A stretch of 64,000 nucleotides of DNA from contig OX337231.1 of assembly GCA_946965045.2 (NCBI GenBank), forward strand, positions 3,658,001-3,722,000, read 5' to 3'. The position numbers and the translations under genes were made by a program. This stretch comes from Epithemia pelagica (Eukaryota; Bacillariophyta; Bacillariophyceae; Surirellales; Surirellaceae). Shown here piece after piece: positions 31,402 to 39,857 of this stretch. The notes beneath the pieces are model-generated. The model was not told where the DNA came from, did no database searches, and saw only the letters and a list, made by a program, of their open reading frames with translations. Position 1 is the stretch's first letter. Each line of letters starts with the position of its first letter.

Positions 31402-31627
31402 CAGTACAAATATGTAGCGGTTATGAACCGGGTGGTGGTGGGTTTTAATAGTACTAGCAGTCAGTATATCATCTTTTGTCGCTAGAGTGTTCTTTATTCA
31501 GAAAAAGCGTTCGGTAACTCCTATAGGTCACAGTCAGTATCTGACTGGTAAGGTAGCGACCTGCTCAGGATTACCCCATCTCCCTGAACCTACTTAGCCG
31601 AACATGGATCGGCTTACCCAGCCCTTA

Positions 31628-31905
31628 GACGTACGGAATTGCTGTAACTACAGACTGGATTGTCGGTAGATCGCGTGAGCGACGGAGTAGTCAGTAGCCA
31701 GCTGTCGGTCGAGATAGATCCCTTCTTGCAATTCCCCTATCAGAAATCAAGAAATGCGAGGACGAATGACGACCCGGACTTCGAACTTTCCTTCCATTCA
31801 AGATTCAGGATTCAGGATCGTCAGTCACAGGATCTGCTACGTCCACATATTTAAACTTTAAACTCTCCGGTTTTGTTTTGTAATCGAAATTGTGATCGAG
31901 ACGAT
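31628..31905. promoter_or_regulatory. upstream region of CRAL-TRIO-bZIP copy 1
   Basis: The 278 bp between the Harbinger terminus and the ATG at 31906. A TATTTAAA-like sequence lies at 31850-31857, about 50 bp before the start. No other element was recognised. Confidence 0.35.
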
Positions 31906-32411
31906 ATGGATGACGACCAACATAAAGTCAATTCTTGGTTGCTCTCTAGCCTCCTGCAACAACAAGGAGTCTTGGACCGCCAGATCGATGTGACGAACGG
32001 ACAAGGGGTTGCCTCGTTGGCGACGCGAAGCATCAACGCATCACATCTGGGATCTGCGATGGAGACATCATCTTCTTTTGCCGATTTGTCTGGCCTACCA
32101 GAGTTACGTGGACGTGTTCGTCGTCACGTACACTCAGTTATTCAATGCATGCCTTTGACGGAGACGCAAGCCTATTTAGAGGCTATGGACTGTGTGCAAG
32201 ACCATGTTCAAACCGAATCAGATCCCATTCAGTTTGTTCGCTATTGTCACTACGATTTGATGGAAGCCGCAAAACGTCTGTGCAGATATTGGACCGAACG
32301 CAAAAATACTTTTGGACCCGATCGTGCATTTCTGCCTTTGGTGGCAAGTGCTCAAGGCGGGGTCTGAATGCCGAAGACATGGCCTACATAGAAGCTGGTT
32401 TTATGTCGTTC

Positions 32412-32649
32412 TGTCGCAACAGACGATGTTGCTGTTGCTCAAAGTCGTACGCAGCGGAGAGTTGATGTTCCACTATGGTCAACTTGGTTCGATGATGCGG
32501 CTAACGACGAAAAGGAAGATCAAAAACAACAGATTTGGAAATTATGGTGACAGTAGGAATTTGAATCTATCTACTTTCCCATGCCGACACGCGCGCTACA
32601 AGACTGCCCGTCAACCCCACTGATGGACAGTACGCCCCACTTTGTGACA
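32412..32649 (-). repeat. CoDi-B 3' LTR (238 bp)
   Basis: TGTCGC..GTGACA, identical by eye to 38601-38838. The host target CGTTC lies at 32407-32411. Confidence 0.94.
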
Positions 32650-32658
32650 CTCCCTCTC
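32650..32658 (-). promoter_or_regulatory. CoDi-B polypurine tract
   Basis: Minus-strand GAGAGGGAG directly abuts the 3' LTR, the expected place for plus-strand priming. Confidence 0.75.
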
Positions 32659-32695
32659 AGACGTAGTAGCCGCGTAAGCTTATAGTTTTGCATGA

Positions 32696-35600
32696 TTACC
32701 ATCCAGCCAACATCTTTCTCGCTCGTTGAAATAGAGTCTTATCCAGTCCTTTTGTCAAACAATCCGCCACTTGTTCGTCCGATGCGACTTTGACCAAGCG
32801 GATGTTGCCATTGTACACGTGCTCTTTGAAGAAATGGTACTTGACTGCAATATGTTTGGAGCGAGGAGTCATTCGTGGTGATGTGGCCAACAAGATGGTT
32901 CCGTTGTTGTCCTCAAATACTTTTGAGTATGCTCTGCAAGGGAGCTCATCAATGTTGAACATGGTTTTGATTTCATCCACTAAACCCCGTAGTGGAATGA
33001 GGTCTCTCATGGCAAGACTGAGGGCGATGTACTCGGCCTCCATGGTTGATACGGCAATTTCTGTTTGTAATTTTGATACCCAATGGACTGGACAATCACC
33101 AACCATCAAAACATAGCCGGTCCTTGACTTCACGCAAAGCGGATCCTGTGGATCCTCACTGTTCCACTGCCCCGCGAAATCAGCATCCACATAACAATCA
33201 ACTGACAGGCAATCCTTTGAGGGAGTTAGGATCATCCCTTGATCTCTTGTTCCCTTCAAATATCGACAGATGCGTTTGACTGCTTTGGCATGTGATGCCT
33301 TGGGGTTGTGTGTGAATCTAGCACACTGGTGCACGGCGTAGGCAATCTCTGGGCGTGAGTTGGACGCCAAATACAGCAACATACCGACCACTGACGCGTA
33401 GCTCCACTGTTCTGCGTAGTCCTCTCCGTCTTGGTCTTTACCAAGCGGCTTTTGACTCGCTGGAGTCTTGTCTGGGTTACAATCTTGCAGCCCGGTCGCG
33501 TTCAATACTTTATCGATAAGTCCGTATTGCTTCAACTTGATTTGCCCGTTGTTGAGACGTTCGAAGTCAATTCCAAGGTACGCCGATACGTCACCTTCAA
33601 CTGTCATCTCCAAATCGTCTTTCAATGATTCCAACACTTTCATAATGCGTGCTTTGTCTGGTCCAGCCCAAATTACATCATCAATGTAAACGAGGCATAG
33701 GATTCGTTTGGTTGGTTCGTAGAAGAGACAAGGATCAAATGCGCTCTGCTTGAATCCACGTTGTTCTAAATGACCCTTGAGGTGGTCATACCACGAAAGG
33801 GGTGCTTGCTTCAAGCCGTAGAGACTCTTCTTGAGATGCAAGACATACTCCTCTCCGTCCTCAGTGTCTGGTGCAAAATCCTTTGGTAGCTCCATATAGA
33901 CATCCTCTGTGAGGAAGGCTTGGGCAAATGCATTGGTGTAGTCGGTTTGCACCGTTTCCCAGTTGTATACAAGAACCATCAACAACACAAGCCGAATCGT
34001 TATCCATTGGACAACAGGTGCATAGGTTTCGAAGTAATCCAAGCCGTAGGTTTGCTTGTCACCTCTAACACACAGCCGTGCTTTTAGTTTTCGCACTGAA
34101 CCGTCTGGATAGCGCTTTCTCCGAAATGCCCAAGTGGAAGGTAAGGCTTTGCCGCCACGCTTTTCCATCTCGGATCGGAGTGTCATGACCCAGGTTCCCT
34201 TGTCTTCCAGCTCTTTCACTTCATTTCCCATGGCAGCTACGTAGCCCTCACGGTCATTTCCAGTCATTGCCTCGTAGTAGGATGGCAGATCTGGATTGTT
34301 CTTTTTGGTTGAAGCTTGAAACACGATCGGATCGCGAAATCCAAAGGTGTCGGAGTCGGTATCCGAGTCAAGGTACGCCTGATAGGCTGTGCCCGTCATT
34401 GCGTTGGTCACGAAAGCTGCGAAACTCGCCAAGGCTCGATAGCCTGCACCTTGTGTGCCATCATATCCCCATCGTAATGGTGCTTTTCTTGTTCGTCCGG
34501 AACGACGGAGCGACGGTGACGGTTCCTCAGGTTCTGGTTGCGGCTGTTGTTGTTGTTGTTGTTGTTGTGAAGGAAGAGGTTCTTCAGTGGCTGGAGGTTC
34601 TTCTTCTTCGACAGGTTGTAATGGTGGTTCTTCTTGTTGTTGAGGCGGATTTGGTTCGGACGGTGGATCGTTTGTTGCAGGCTGGTCCTGCTCCCTCTGT
34701 TGAGCCGTTGTATCTGGTTCAGGAGGATCGTTTTGATCGGCAAAGCGGACTCGTTGTTGAGTGTTGCGGATTTGAAATGATCGATCTACATGGTCTTCAT
34801 GCTGGTCTACCCATTCATCTGCCAAGGTAACCGGATCATCCTCATCGAAGGCGTAGTGGTAACGGGAATCCGCAAACAGTTGTGTCCACTCGCTTTGATC
34901 AAACGGATGATCAGGACTGGCTCCAATTACGCTCGTAAACCAGTCGTCAAAGACGACGTGGAATTGCGGTGAAATGTGTCCCGTTTTCGTGTTGAGGACT
35001 AGTGGGACCCTGGACGAGTGTCGTTTTGAAAAACCAAGGAAGATTCCACGACGTGACCTTGGCTTCCATTTTGGGAGCTTGTGTCCGTCCTGGAGAGTCG
35101 GATCCAAGACATAACAGGGGCATCCCCACACGTGCATATCCGCAAAAACTTGGCGACCGGCCTTGGACTTCACAATCAACTCCATTGGTGACATCATGCC
35201 AGCGCTGGTACGAGGCATGTGATTGTGTTGAAACACCACATAGTCAACCGCCATTGGCCACAGACTGATATCTGCTGCATCAGGCCACCGAATCGCAGCG
35301 TGGATAAGAATCGTGCGTGCTTTCGACAAGATGGTTCCAATAGCACGCTCGGCTATTCCGTTTTGATGGTGAGCTCCGACTCCACTGAACTTGATGTTTT
35401 GGAGACCGGATTCGATTTCGTTCACAAAAGCGTTGGAAGCGAAGATGCCGTTGTCGGATTGATAGGCTTGGACGGTGATTCCAAGATCAAACATTCGCTT
35501 TTCGTATCGTTGTTTGGCGGCAATCGTCTCAGTGGCCGTGAAATTGACCAAATGCTCGATGTGGATGTCACCAGTAGCGTGATCCACGAAGATACAGCCT

Positions 35601-36655
35601 CCAGAGTACATGCTGTCTGGATGGGACTGGCCGCGAGACGAATAGAGGCGGCCCTTTTGCTTGACGACAAAATGATCCATGGAAACGCGTTGACCGGGGA
35701 ACAACTGGTCTTTCTTCAAGCCATACTCCCTCTCGCGGACAATCGTTTTCGTTGAGGTATCAGTCGGACGCCGTTTTGCTTTGCCAAATTGACAGTCAGC
35801 ACATTTCGGCAATTCACATTTGGATGCAGCCTTGATGAGAGGGGACGAACCAAGGGCTCCAGATTGCATGAGACGTTGGATAGCAGCCAAACCATGATGA
35901 CACAAACGAAAGTGCCATTTCATGAGCTCCTTTTGTGGCGTTGTCAGGTTTGGATTTTGGGTGTGGGTGACACATGCTTGATTCACCGACGGAGAAGGTT
36001 GAACATTCGCCATTGTGCACGTAGGAAGGTTGTTTTCTGGATGGTATGAAATACTTGCAACTTTGCCGTCTGCGGTTTCAAACCGGAGAGTCGAACCACG
36101 GATCACGAAACTTTCAAGCACGTTCTCGTCGGACGTGGCTTCTTTGTGTTGCAAGTAGCTTTGCGGAGAAAATAATCGGCAACGAGCGGTGGAGACATGG
36201 TAAGCCGGTGCTTCCATTTCGGTGTAGCTCCCGTCGTCAAGTTGCATTCTCCAGCGGACGATTCCGGTTCCATCTATTGGTAGGCCTTTAGCCAATCCTT
36301 GCAGCACTGAACCAGTTTGGGCAGAGTATTCAACAAAATCGTCTCGAAATGGGGTGATGGTGATCGTTGCACCAGAATCGATCGTGACCGAAAAGGTTGA
36401 GGCGGAGGATTCCGAAAGAAAGTTCCAAGCCAACGTTGCTCCCTCTGTTGACGGCTCGGCGGTGTTTGCTTGTGCTTGATGAGGGACGGCCGTTTGAAAC
36501 AGAAGGGAGAAAGACAATTCCTCAAACGGGTCAGGGTCAGGAGGTTTTGGAAACGGAGAAAGGGGAGGACCGTCGTCTGCTGGGCTTGTGTCGTCAAGGT
36601 CACGACGCTTGCGTCTCCGTCGTCTACGCCATCGTGGTGGAAGGTAGAAGGTTCG
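32696..36655 (-). CDS. CoDi-B Pol polyprotein (PR-IN-RT-RH)
   Basis: 1,319 codons from the base after the second UGA; the frame has no ATG near its start, so it is probably made as part of a longer polyprotein. The first 46 codons are Arg-rich then Pro/Asp-rich. Then: aspartic protease VTIDSGAT, integrase zinc finger (H..H, CELPKCADC), integrase core (SMDHF, QSDNG, NGIAERAIG), a Pro/Gln-rich spacer with a poly-Gln run, reverse transcriptase (TDYTNAF, LYGLKQAPLSW, YIDD) and RNase H (VDADFAG, STMEAEYIAL). Order and motifs are those of a complete Ty1/copia pol with no damage. Confidence 0.93.
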   Translation of the reverse strand, partial: RTFYLPPRWRRRRRRKRRDLDDTSPADDGPPLSPFPKPPDPDPFEELSFSLLFQTAVPHQAQANTAEPSTEGATLAWNFLSESSASTFSVTIDSGATITITPFRDDFVEYSAQTGSVLQGLAKGLPIDGTGIVRWRMQLDDGSYTEMEAPAYHVSTARCRLFSPQSYLQHKEATSDENVLESFVIRGSTLRFETADGKVASISYHPENNLPTCTMANVQPSPSVNQACVTHTQNPNLTTPQKELMKWHFRLCHHGLAAIQRLMQSGALGSSPLIKAASKCELPKCADCQFGKAKRRPTDTSTKTIVREREYGLKKDQLFPGQRVSMDHFVVKQKGRLYSSRGQSHPDSMYSGGCIFVDHATGDIHIEHLVNFTATETIAAKQRYEKRMFDLGITVQAYQSDNGIFASNAFVNEIESGLQNIKFSGVGAHHQNGIAERAIGTILSKARTILIHAAIRWPDAADISLWPMAVDYVVFQHNHMPRTSAGMMSPMELIVKSKAGRQVFADMHVWGCPCYVLDPTLQDGHKLPKWKPRSRRGIFLGFSKRHSSRVPLVLNTKTGHISPQFHVVFDDWFTSVIGASPDHPFDQSEWTQLFADSRYHYAFDEDDPVTLADEWVDQHEDHVDRSFQIRNTQQRVRFADQNDPPEPDTTAQQREQDQPATNDPPSEPNPPQQQEEPPLQPVEEEEPPATEEPLPSQQQQQQQQPQPEPEEPSPSLRRSGRTRKAPLRWGYDGTQGAGYRALASFAAFVTNAMTGTAYQAYLDSDTDSDTFGFRDPIVFQASTKKNNPDLPSYYEAMTGNDREGYVAAMGNEVKELEDKGTWVMTLRSEMEKRGGKALPSTWAFRRKRYPDGSVRKLKARLCVRGDKQTYGLDYFETYAPVVQWITIRLVLLMVLVYNWETVQTDYTNAFAQAFLTEDVYMELPKDFAPDTEDGEEYVLHLKKSLYGLKQAPLSWYDHLKGHLEQRGFKQSAFDPCLFYEPTKRILCLVYIDDVIWAGPDKARIMKVLESLKDDLEMTVEGDVSAYLGIDFERLNNGQIKLKQYGLIDKVLNATGLQDCNPDKTPASQKPLGKDQDGEDYAEQWSYASVVGMLLYLASNSRPEIAYAVHQCARFTHNPKASHAKAVKRICRYLKGTRDQGMILTPSKDCLSVDCYVDADFAGQWNSEDPQDPLCVKSRTGYVLMVGDCPVHWVSKLQTEIAVSTMEAEYIALSLAMRDLIPLRGLVDEIKTMFNIDELPCRAYSKVFEDNNGTILLATSPRMTPRSKHIAVKYHFFKEHVYNGNIRLVKVASDEQVADCLTKGLDKTLFQRARKMLAGW

Positions 36656-36661
36656 TCAATG
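36656..36661 (-). promoter_or_regulatory. putative second UGA-C readthrough site, CoDi-B
   Basis: The UGA occupies 36656-36658 on the minus strand and is followed by CGA. The frame upstream is the 119-codon middle segment; the frame downstream is pol. Confidence 0.55.
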
Positions 36662-37015
36662 ATACTTGAAAGCAAGGGTGATTTTGCTATTGGGTTGCCC
36701 AAACAAGCGTCGATGATAGACGCGACTTGCAAAGGCAAGCGATGGAAACTTGGTGAGCGGTGAATCAATTCCCAAAACGAAGGAATGTGTGCTCATCATC
36801 ACACCCGAATAGCAACAGAACAGACCAGGCAATACCAGGATCGGCGAGAAGCGAAAGCAGCGACGAGTTTTGCGAGTGATTGAACGGCAAGGATTTTGTT
36901 GTGGCAAGACGGTGCGCCAAAGAGAGAGGAACAAGCGAATAAAAGCGAAGAGAATGGGCAACGGATTCATCATCACCAAATAAGAATACATAGCGATGAG
37001 CATCCGCCCGATGAG
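36659..37015 (-). CDS. CoDi-B in-frame middle segment (hydrophobic)
   Basis: 119 codons between two UGA codons, in the same frame as gag and pol. There is an internal ATG at 37003. The start is strongly hydrophobic (MNPLPILFAFIRLFLSLW), enough for a membrane segment; a basic stretch follows (SITRKTRRCFRF). I recognise no family. It could be a third domain of the readthrough polyprotein, a separately translated membrane-active protein, or non-coding spacer that happens to be open. Confidence 0.4.
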
Positions 37016-37018
37016 TCA
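37013..37018 (-). promoter_or_regulatory. putative first UGA-C readthrough site, CoDi-B
   Basis: Gag ends at UGA (37016-37018, minus), followed by CTC. The frame continues open for 119 codons. Confidence 0.6.
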
Positions 37019-38485
37019 TTCGTCGTCTTCGTCTAGAAAAGTTGCAGCTCCACAATATTTTAGAGATGCAAGCGATGCGGCCGGTTTCGTACCGCCAGTT
37101 TGATTCGCTTTCTTCGCATAATCGTTATCATGCGTCGCCGTTCCGTGCGATAATCGCCAGAATCCACAAATGGCACACCAGTGCCACGGCGTCTCATTCA
37201 CATTTTTGGTTTCGGGCTCTCCATCACCCGGTGGTATGGACTTCCAAGGAGCCTTTGGTGCTTTTGACTTGCCTTTGCCATCGTCGTTGTTGGCTTTCGG
37301 GCAATCCTTCTTCAAATGGTCCGGTGACCCACAGATGTAACACTTTCGTCCACCAGTTTGCTTTCCCTTTCCACTGTTGGTTCCGCCCTTTAAGGCAGCC
37401 GAGACACTCTTCTGAACGAGATTATTAATCTCGGTTTTTGTGAACGACATCATCGCTTCTGGCGGATTGCCAGAGTCACTCTTTCCAGACGGTCCCCAAC
37501 GCTTGGCCGTCAACAACAACGTATACTCCGCATTCGCTTCCTCCACAAGTTGTTGGACCGAGATGTAATCAGGTTCAGCTGCTCGTCCTTCGATGGTGGC
37601 TCTTGAGAGGCCATGGACTTTGGTGACCCATTGGTTGACCGCTGTGCTCCGCGCCATAAACTTCACACGAAATTGCTCTACTGACGATGTGCAGAGCTGT
37701 TCATTCAGGAGAAATGGAGCATCGCTTGGCACATTCTTTCCAAGCTCCACACAAGTTTGGAGAAACTTGGTGGTGAATACTTTCACATCTTCTCCAGCCG
37801 TCTGTCGGAGTTTGTGGGCCTCCAATTGTTGTTTCAACGCTTTGATTCGCTGGAAGGAGGCGGTCCGAACCTCGCGAACAACGTAAATCCACAAGATTGG
37901 TCCAAATTTCATGTCGCGTGGTAGCAATGGACGAATGCTGGTCTTGACAGTTTCATCCAGCATTGACATGATGGCCTTATACGCAAGGTCCATGTTGTTG
38001 GTAGAGTAATCGTCATACAGAGGAGTAGCAGCTCCCATCCCAGTCCTAAAGTGGTTCACCACAAAGGCCGGTGTGAATTCAGAGTCTTCTTGCAGGATGT
38101 CGACAAGTCTGGTGGGATCTTGTGGATCAGGAAGGTAGAATTCACTGTCCATCCCATGAAACTCCATATGGTCAGCGACCATCTCTGCAAACTGCTCGAT
38201 CGTGAGATTCTTTTCGTCTCTGGTGAACTTTCGAGCGTCGTTTTCACTGCTATCCACGATAGTGATCTTCTGTTTCAGCGCCTTGTGCGCTTCCGTCGGG
38301 TCTTGCAACTGGTAGCAATACGGGCTCCGCGGAACGGTTCGCGTCGTTGTTGCGAACGTCACATCAGTTGGTCGGCCTCCAGTCCATGGATGGATCCCAG
38401 TCAATCCGCCAAGGTTGGGCCGAGGAGGTGGTGCCGGAGTACGTGCACGAGGCGTCGGTGGTGTTGCTCCTCCTCCCGATGCCAT
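37016..38485 (-). CDS. CoDi-B Gag with CCHC zinc knuckle
   Basis: A 489-aa capsid protein from the ATG at 38485. A Pro-rich N-terminus is followed by the helical UBN2/copia-type capsid region (for example RTASFQRIKALKQQLEAHKL). CYICGSPDHLKKDC (CX2CX4HX4C) near residue 380 is an RNA-binding zinc knuckle. A second Cys/His cluster, WCAICGFWRLSHGTATH, lies near the C-terminus, which ends acidic (LDEDDE). It is followed by UGA-C and an open frame toward pol. Confidence 0.9.
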   Translation of the reverse strand: MASGGGATPPTPRARTPAPPPRPNLGGLTGIHPWTGGRPTDVTFATTTRTVPRSPYCYQLQDPTEAHKALKQKITIVDSSENDARKFTRDEKNLTIEQFAEMVADHMEFHGMDSEFYLPDPQDPTRLVDILQEDSEFTPAFVVNHFRTGMGAATPLYDDYSTNNMDLAYKAIMSMLDETVKTSIRPLLPRDMKFGPILWIYVVREVRTASFQRIKALKQQLEAHKLRQTAGEDVKVFTTKFLQTCVELGKNVPSDAPFLLNEQLCTSSVEQFRVKFMARSTAVNQWVTKVHGLSRATIEGRAAEPDYISVQQLVEEANAEYTLLLTAKRWGPSGKSDSGNPPEAMMSFTKTEINNLVQKSVSAALKGGTNSGKGKQTGGRKCYICGSPDHLKKDCPKANNDDGKGKSKAPKAPWKSIPPGDGEPETKNVNETPWHWCAICGFWRLSHGTATHDNDYAKKANQTGGTKPAASLASLKYCGAATFLDEDDE

Positions 38486-38585
38486 GGTGTTCAGCGCCGT
38501 GTCCGTTTCGTTTCGTCGATGGTACGCGAAGTCTTCTTCTTCTCCAGCTCTCGTTCGGTAACAAAAGCAAGCTTACAACCCTTTA

Positions 38586-38600
38586 CTTGGGCTCATAACC
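38586..38600 (-). promoter_or_regulatory. CoDi-B primer-binding site (initiator-tRNA-Met half)
   Basis: Minus-strand GGTTATGAGCCCAAG abuts the 5' LTR. Its complement CTTGGGCTCATAACC is the anticodon arm of a Met-tRNA: stem TTGGG, loop CTCATAA with CAT anticodon, then CC of the 3' stem. Drosophila copia is primed by the 5' half of initiator Met-tRNA in the same way. Confidence 0.88.
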
Positions 38601-38838
38601 TGTCGCAACAGACGATGTTGCTGTTGCTCAAAGTCGTACGCAGCGGAGAGTTGATGTTCCACTATGGTCAACTTGGTTCGATGATGCGGCTAACGACGAA
38701 AAGGAAGATCAAAAACAACAGATTTGGAAATTATGGTGACAGTAGGAATTTGAATCTATCTACTTTCCCATGCCGACACGCGCGCTACAAGACTGCCCGT
38801 CAACCCCACTGATGGACAGTACGCCCCACTTTGTGACA
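38601..38838 (-). repeat. CoDi-B 5' LTR (238 bp)
   Basis: Identical by eye to 32412-32649. The host target CGTTC follows at 38839-38843, after which the interrupted gene resumes. Confidence 0.94.
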
Positions 38839-39857
38839 CGTTCTTGCCGGACAACCACATTGGACAAAAATGCACAATATCAGATCGATCACGGCGTCCT
38901 CTCTTAGCCACCTCAGAGAGTACATTTCGATGCATATTTTACTATTTCAAGGTGTTGGCCGAAGAACCCTTGTCCCAAACGGATGGTGCTATTTGCCTTT
39001 CGCTTGCGACTTCACCCACAAAATATAATTGGGACATGGATAATTTGAAGCGGAGTGGCTATTTGATTCGTCACATATTTCCTGTCAAACTGCACGTCCA
39101 TATGCTTTGTACGCCTCAACCGGGATGGTTCTCGCCGATTGCTACGCAATTGGCTCAGACTGTTGTGAATGTTTTGCGTTACTATTTTGAAAATTTGGGC
39201 CACGTCCAGATTCACATTCAACACAGAAATGCTACTCGGTATACTGTGCTGTCGGAACTATTAGAGGAAGGAATACCACGCAATGCAATACCAAAGGACT
39301 TTGGAGGCGAATATACGTATGAAGACGTTTCTCTTCCATTGCTTCAAGAACGAATAGCATGGGAACAGCAAGTTTATTTCCCCTCAAACATTCAAGATCA
39401 CATCAGCCTGAAACAATCCGCGACAGAGCCCGAGCCTCACGAAGAAGGTACGGAAGAGAAGGAAGCGAGTTGGTTATACAACAATGCTCCGCCACCACCA
39501 TCTTACGCGAAGAGTCTGAAACGATCCGATGAAATTCCTAACCCAAGCAATCCAAAGGGATCGGGTGCGCCAGAAGAACCTTCCGATCCTGTACTTGTGG
39601 CAGAGGATGAACAACAAAAGTCTGGTGTAGACGAGAAACCAACCCGGGAGCAACTGAGGGCAGAACGATTGGAGAGACGGCAAAAGGCCGATGTCATTCG
39701 ATCCAGACGCAAGCGAGAGCGTCAAAGATTGGAGATTGAAAACATGAAGGACGAGTCGGAGCGTCTCGCTCATGAAAATGAGCAGCTCAAGACTGAACAA
39801 GCTCGCTTGGAGAGGCTGTTGAAAGAGGTCGAAGATATCGTGGCCGATTTGAACTAG

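Larger units (their letters stand above)
27877..31627. mobile_element. PIF/Harbinger-like DNA transposon with nested insertions
   Basis: Terminal inverted repeats: 27877-27920 and 31584-31627 match over 44 bp with one mismatch. On the right they continue without a break into an inner block, GGAGATGGGGTAATCC.., to about 31553. The matching inner block on the left starts at 28445, displaced by about 525 bp of inserted DNA. Inside are two divergent spliced genes, a DDE transposase (+) and an accessory protein (-). This two-gene layout is typical of PIF/Harbinger. No convincing external target duplication was found. Confidence 0.82.
32407..38843 (-). mobile_element. CoDi-B: Ty1/copia element inserted in a gene
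   Basis: Complete minus-strand element: 238-bp LTRs (32412-32649 and 38601-38838) that look identical, 5-bp target duplication CGTTC on both sides, primer-binding site, gag with zinc knuckle, a 119-codon middle segment, pol and a purine tract. From the gag ATG to the end of pol the frame is open except for two UGA-C codons. It belongs to a different lineage from the other three elements: canonical TG..CA LTR ends, canonical DSGAT protease, HHCC integrase finger. Identical LTRs indicate a recent insertion. Coordinates include the target duplications. Confidence 0.95.
31906..39857 (+). pseudogene. CRAL-TRIO-like/bZIP-like gene copy 1, split by CoDi-B
   Basis: The 5' part (31906-32411) and 3' part (38844-39857) are collinear with the intact paralogue at 41580. 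The 5' part encodes the N-terminus and the first helices of the lipid-binding-type domain. The 3' part encodes the rest of that domain and the bZIP-like tail (RSRRKRERQ and heptad Leu/Glu). The insertion falls in the segment equivalent to LSF|LPDN of copy 2, with CGTTC duplicated at both edges. A 1-nt deletion near 32365 (gtctga against the paralogue's gccttga) also shifts the frame and gives a stop before the insertion. The gene is therefore broken twice. It still stands about 1.7 kb from its intact sister. Confidence 0.9.

Noticed and set aside
28442-31586. CTG target duplication around the inner GGAG..CTCC ends
   Set aside because: CTG does flank both inner ends, but the longer outer inverted repeat (43 of 44 matching) continues directly on the right, so the true termini are further out.
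27877-31627. TAA/TTA as the Harbinger target duplication
   Set aside because: The flanks read TAA on the left and TTA on the right of the plus strand, so they are part of the inverted repeat, not a direct duplication.
34267-34830. 187-codon frame on the plus strand with poly-Val and Cys runs
   Set aside because: Lies antisense to the Gln/Pro-rich spacer of CoDi-B pol and reflects its triplet repeat.
38051-38812. 253-codon plus-strand frame
   Set aside because: Antisense to CoDi-B gag and running into the LTR; no domain.
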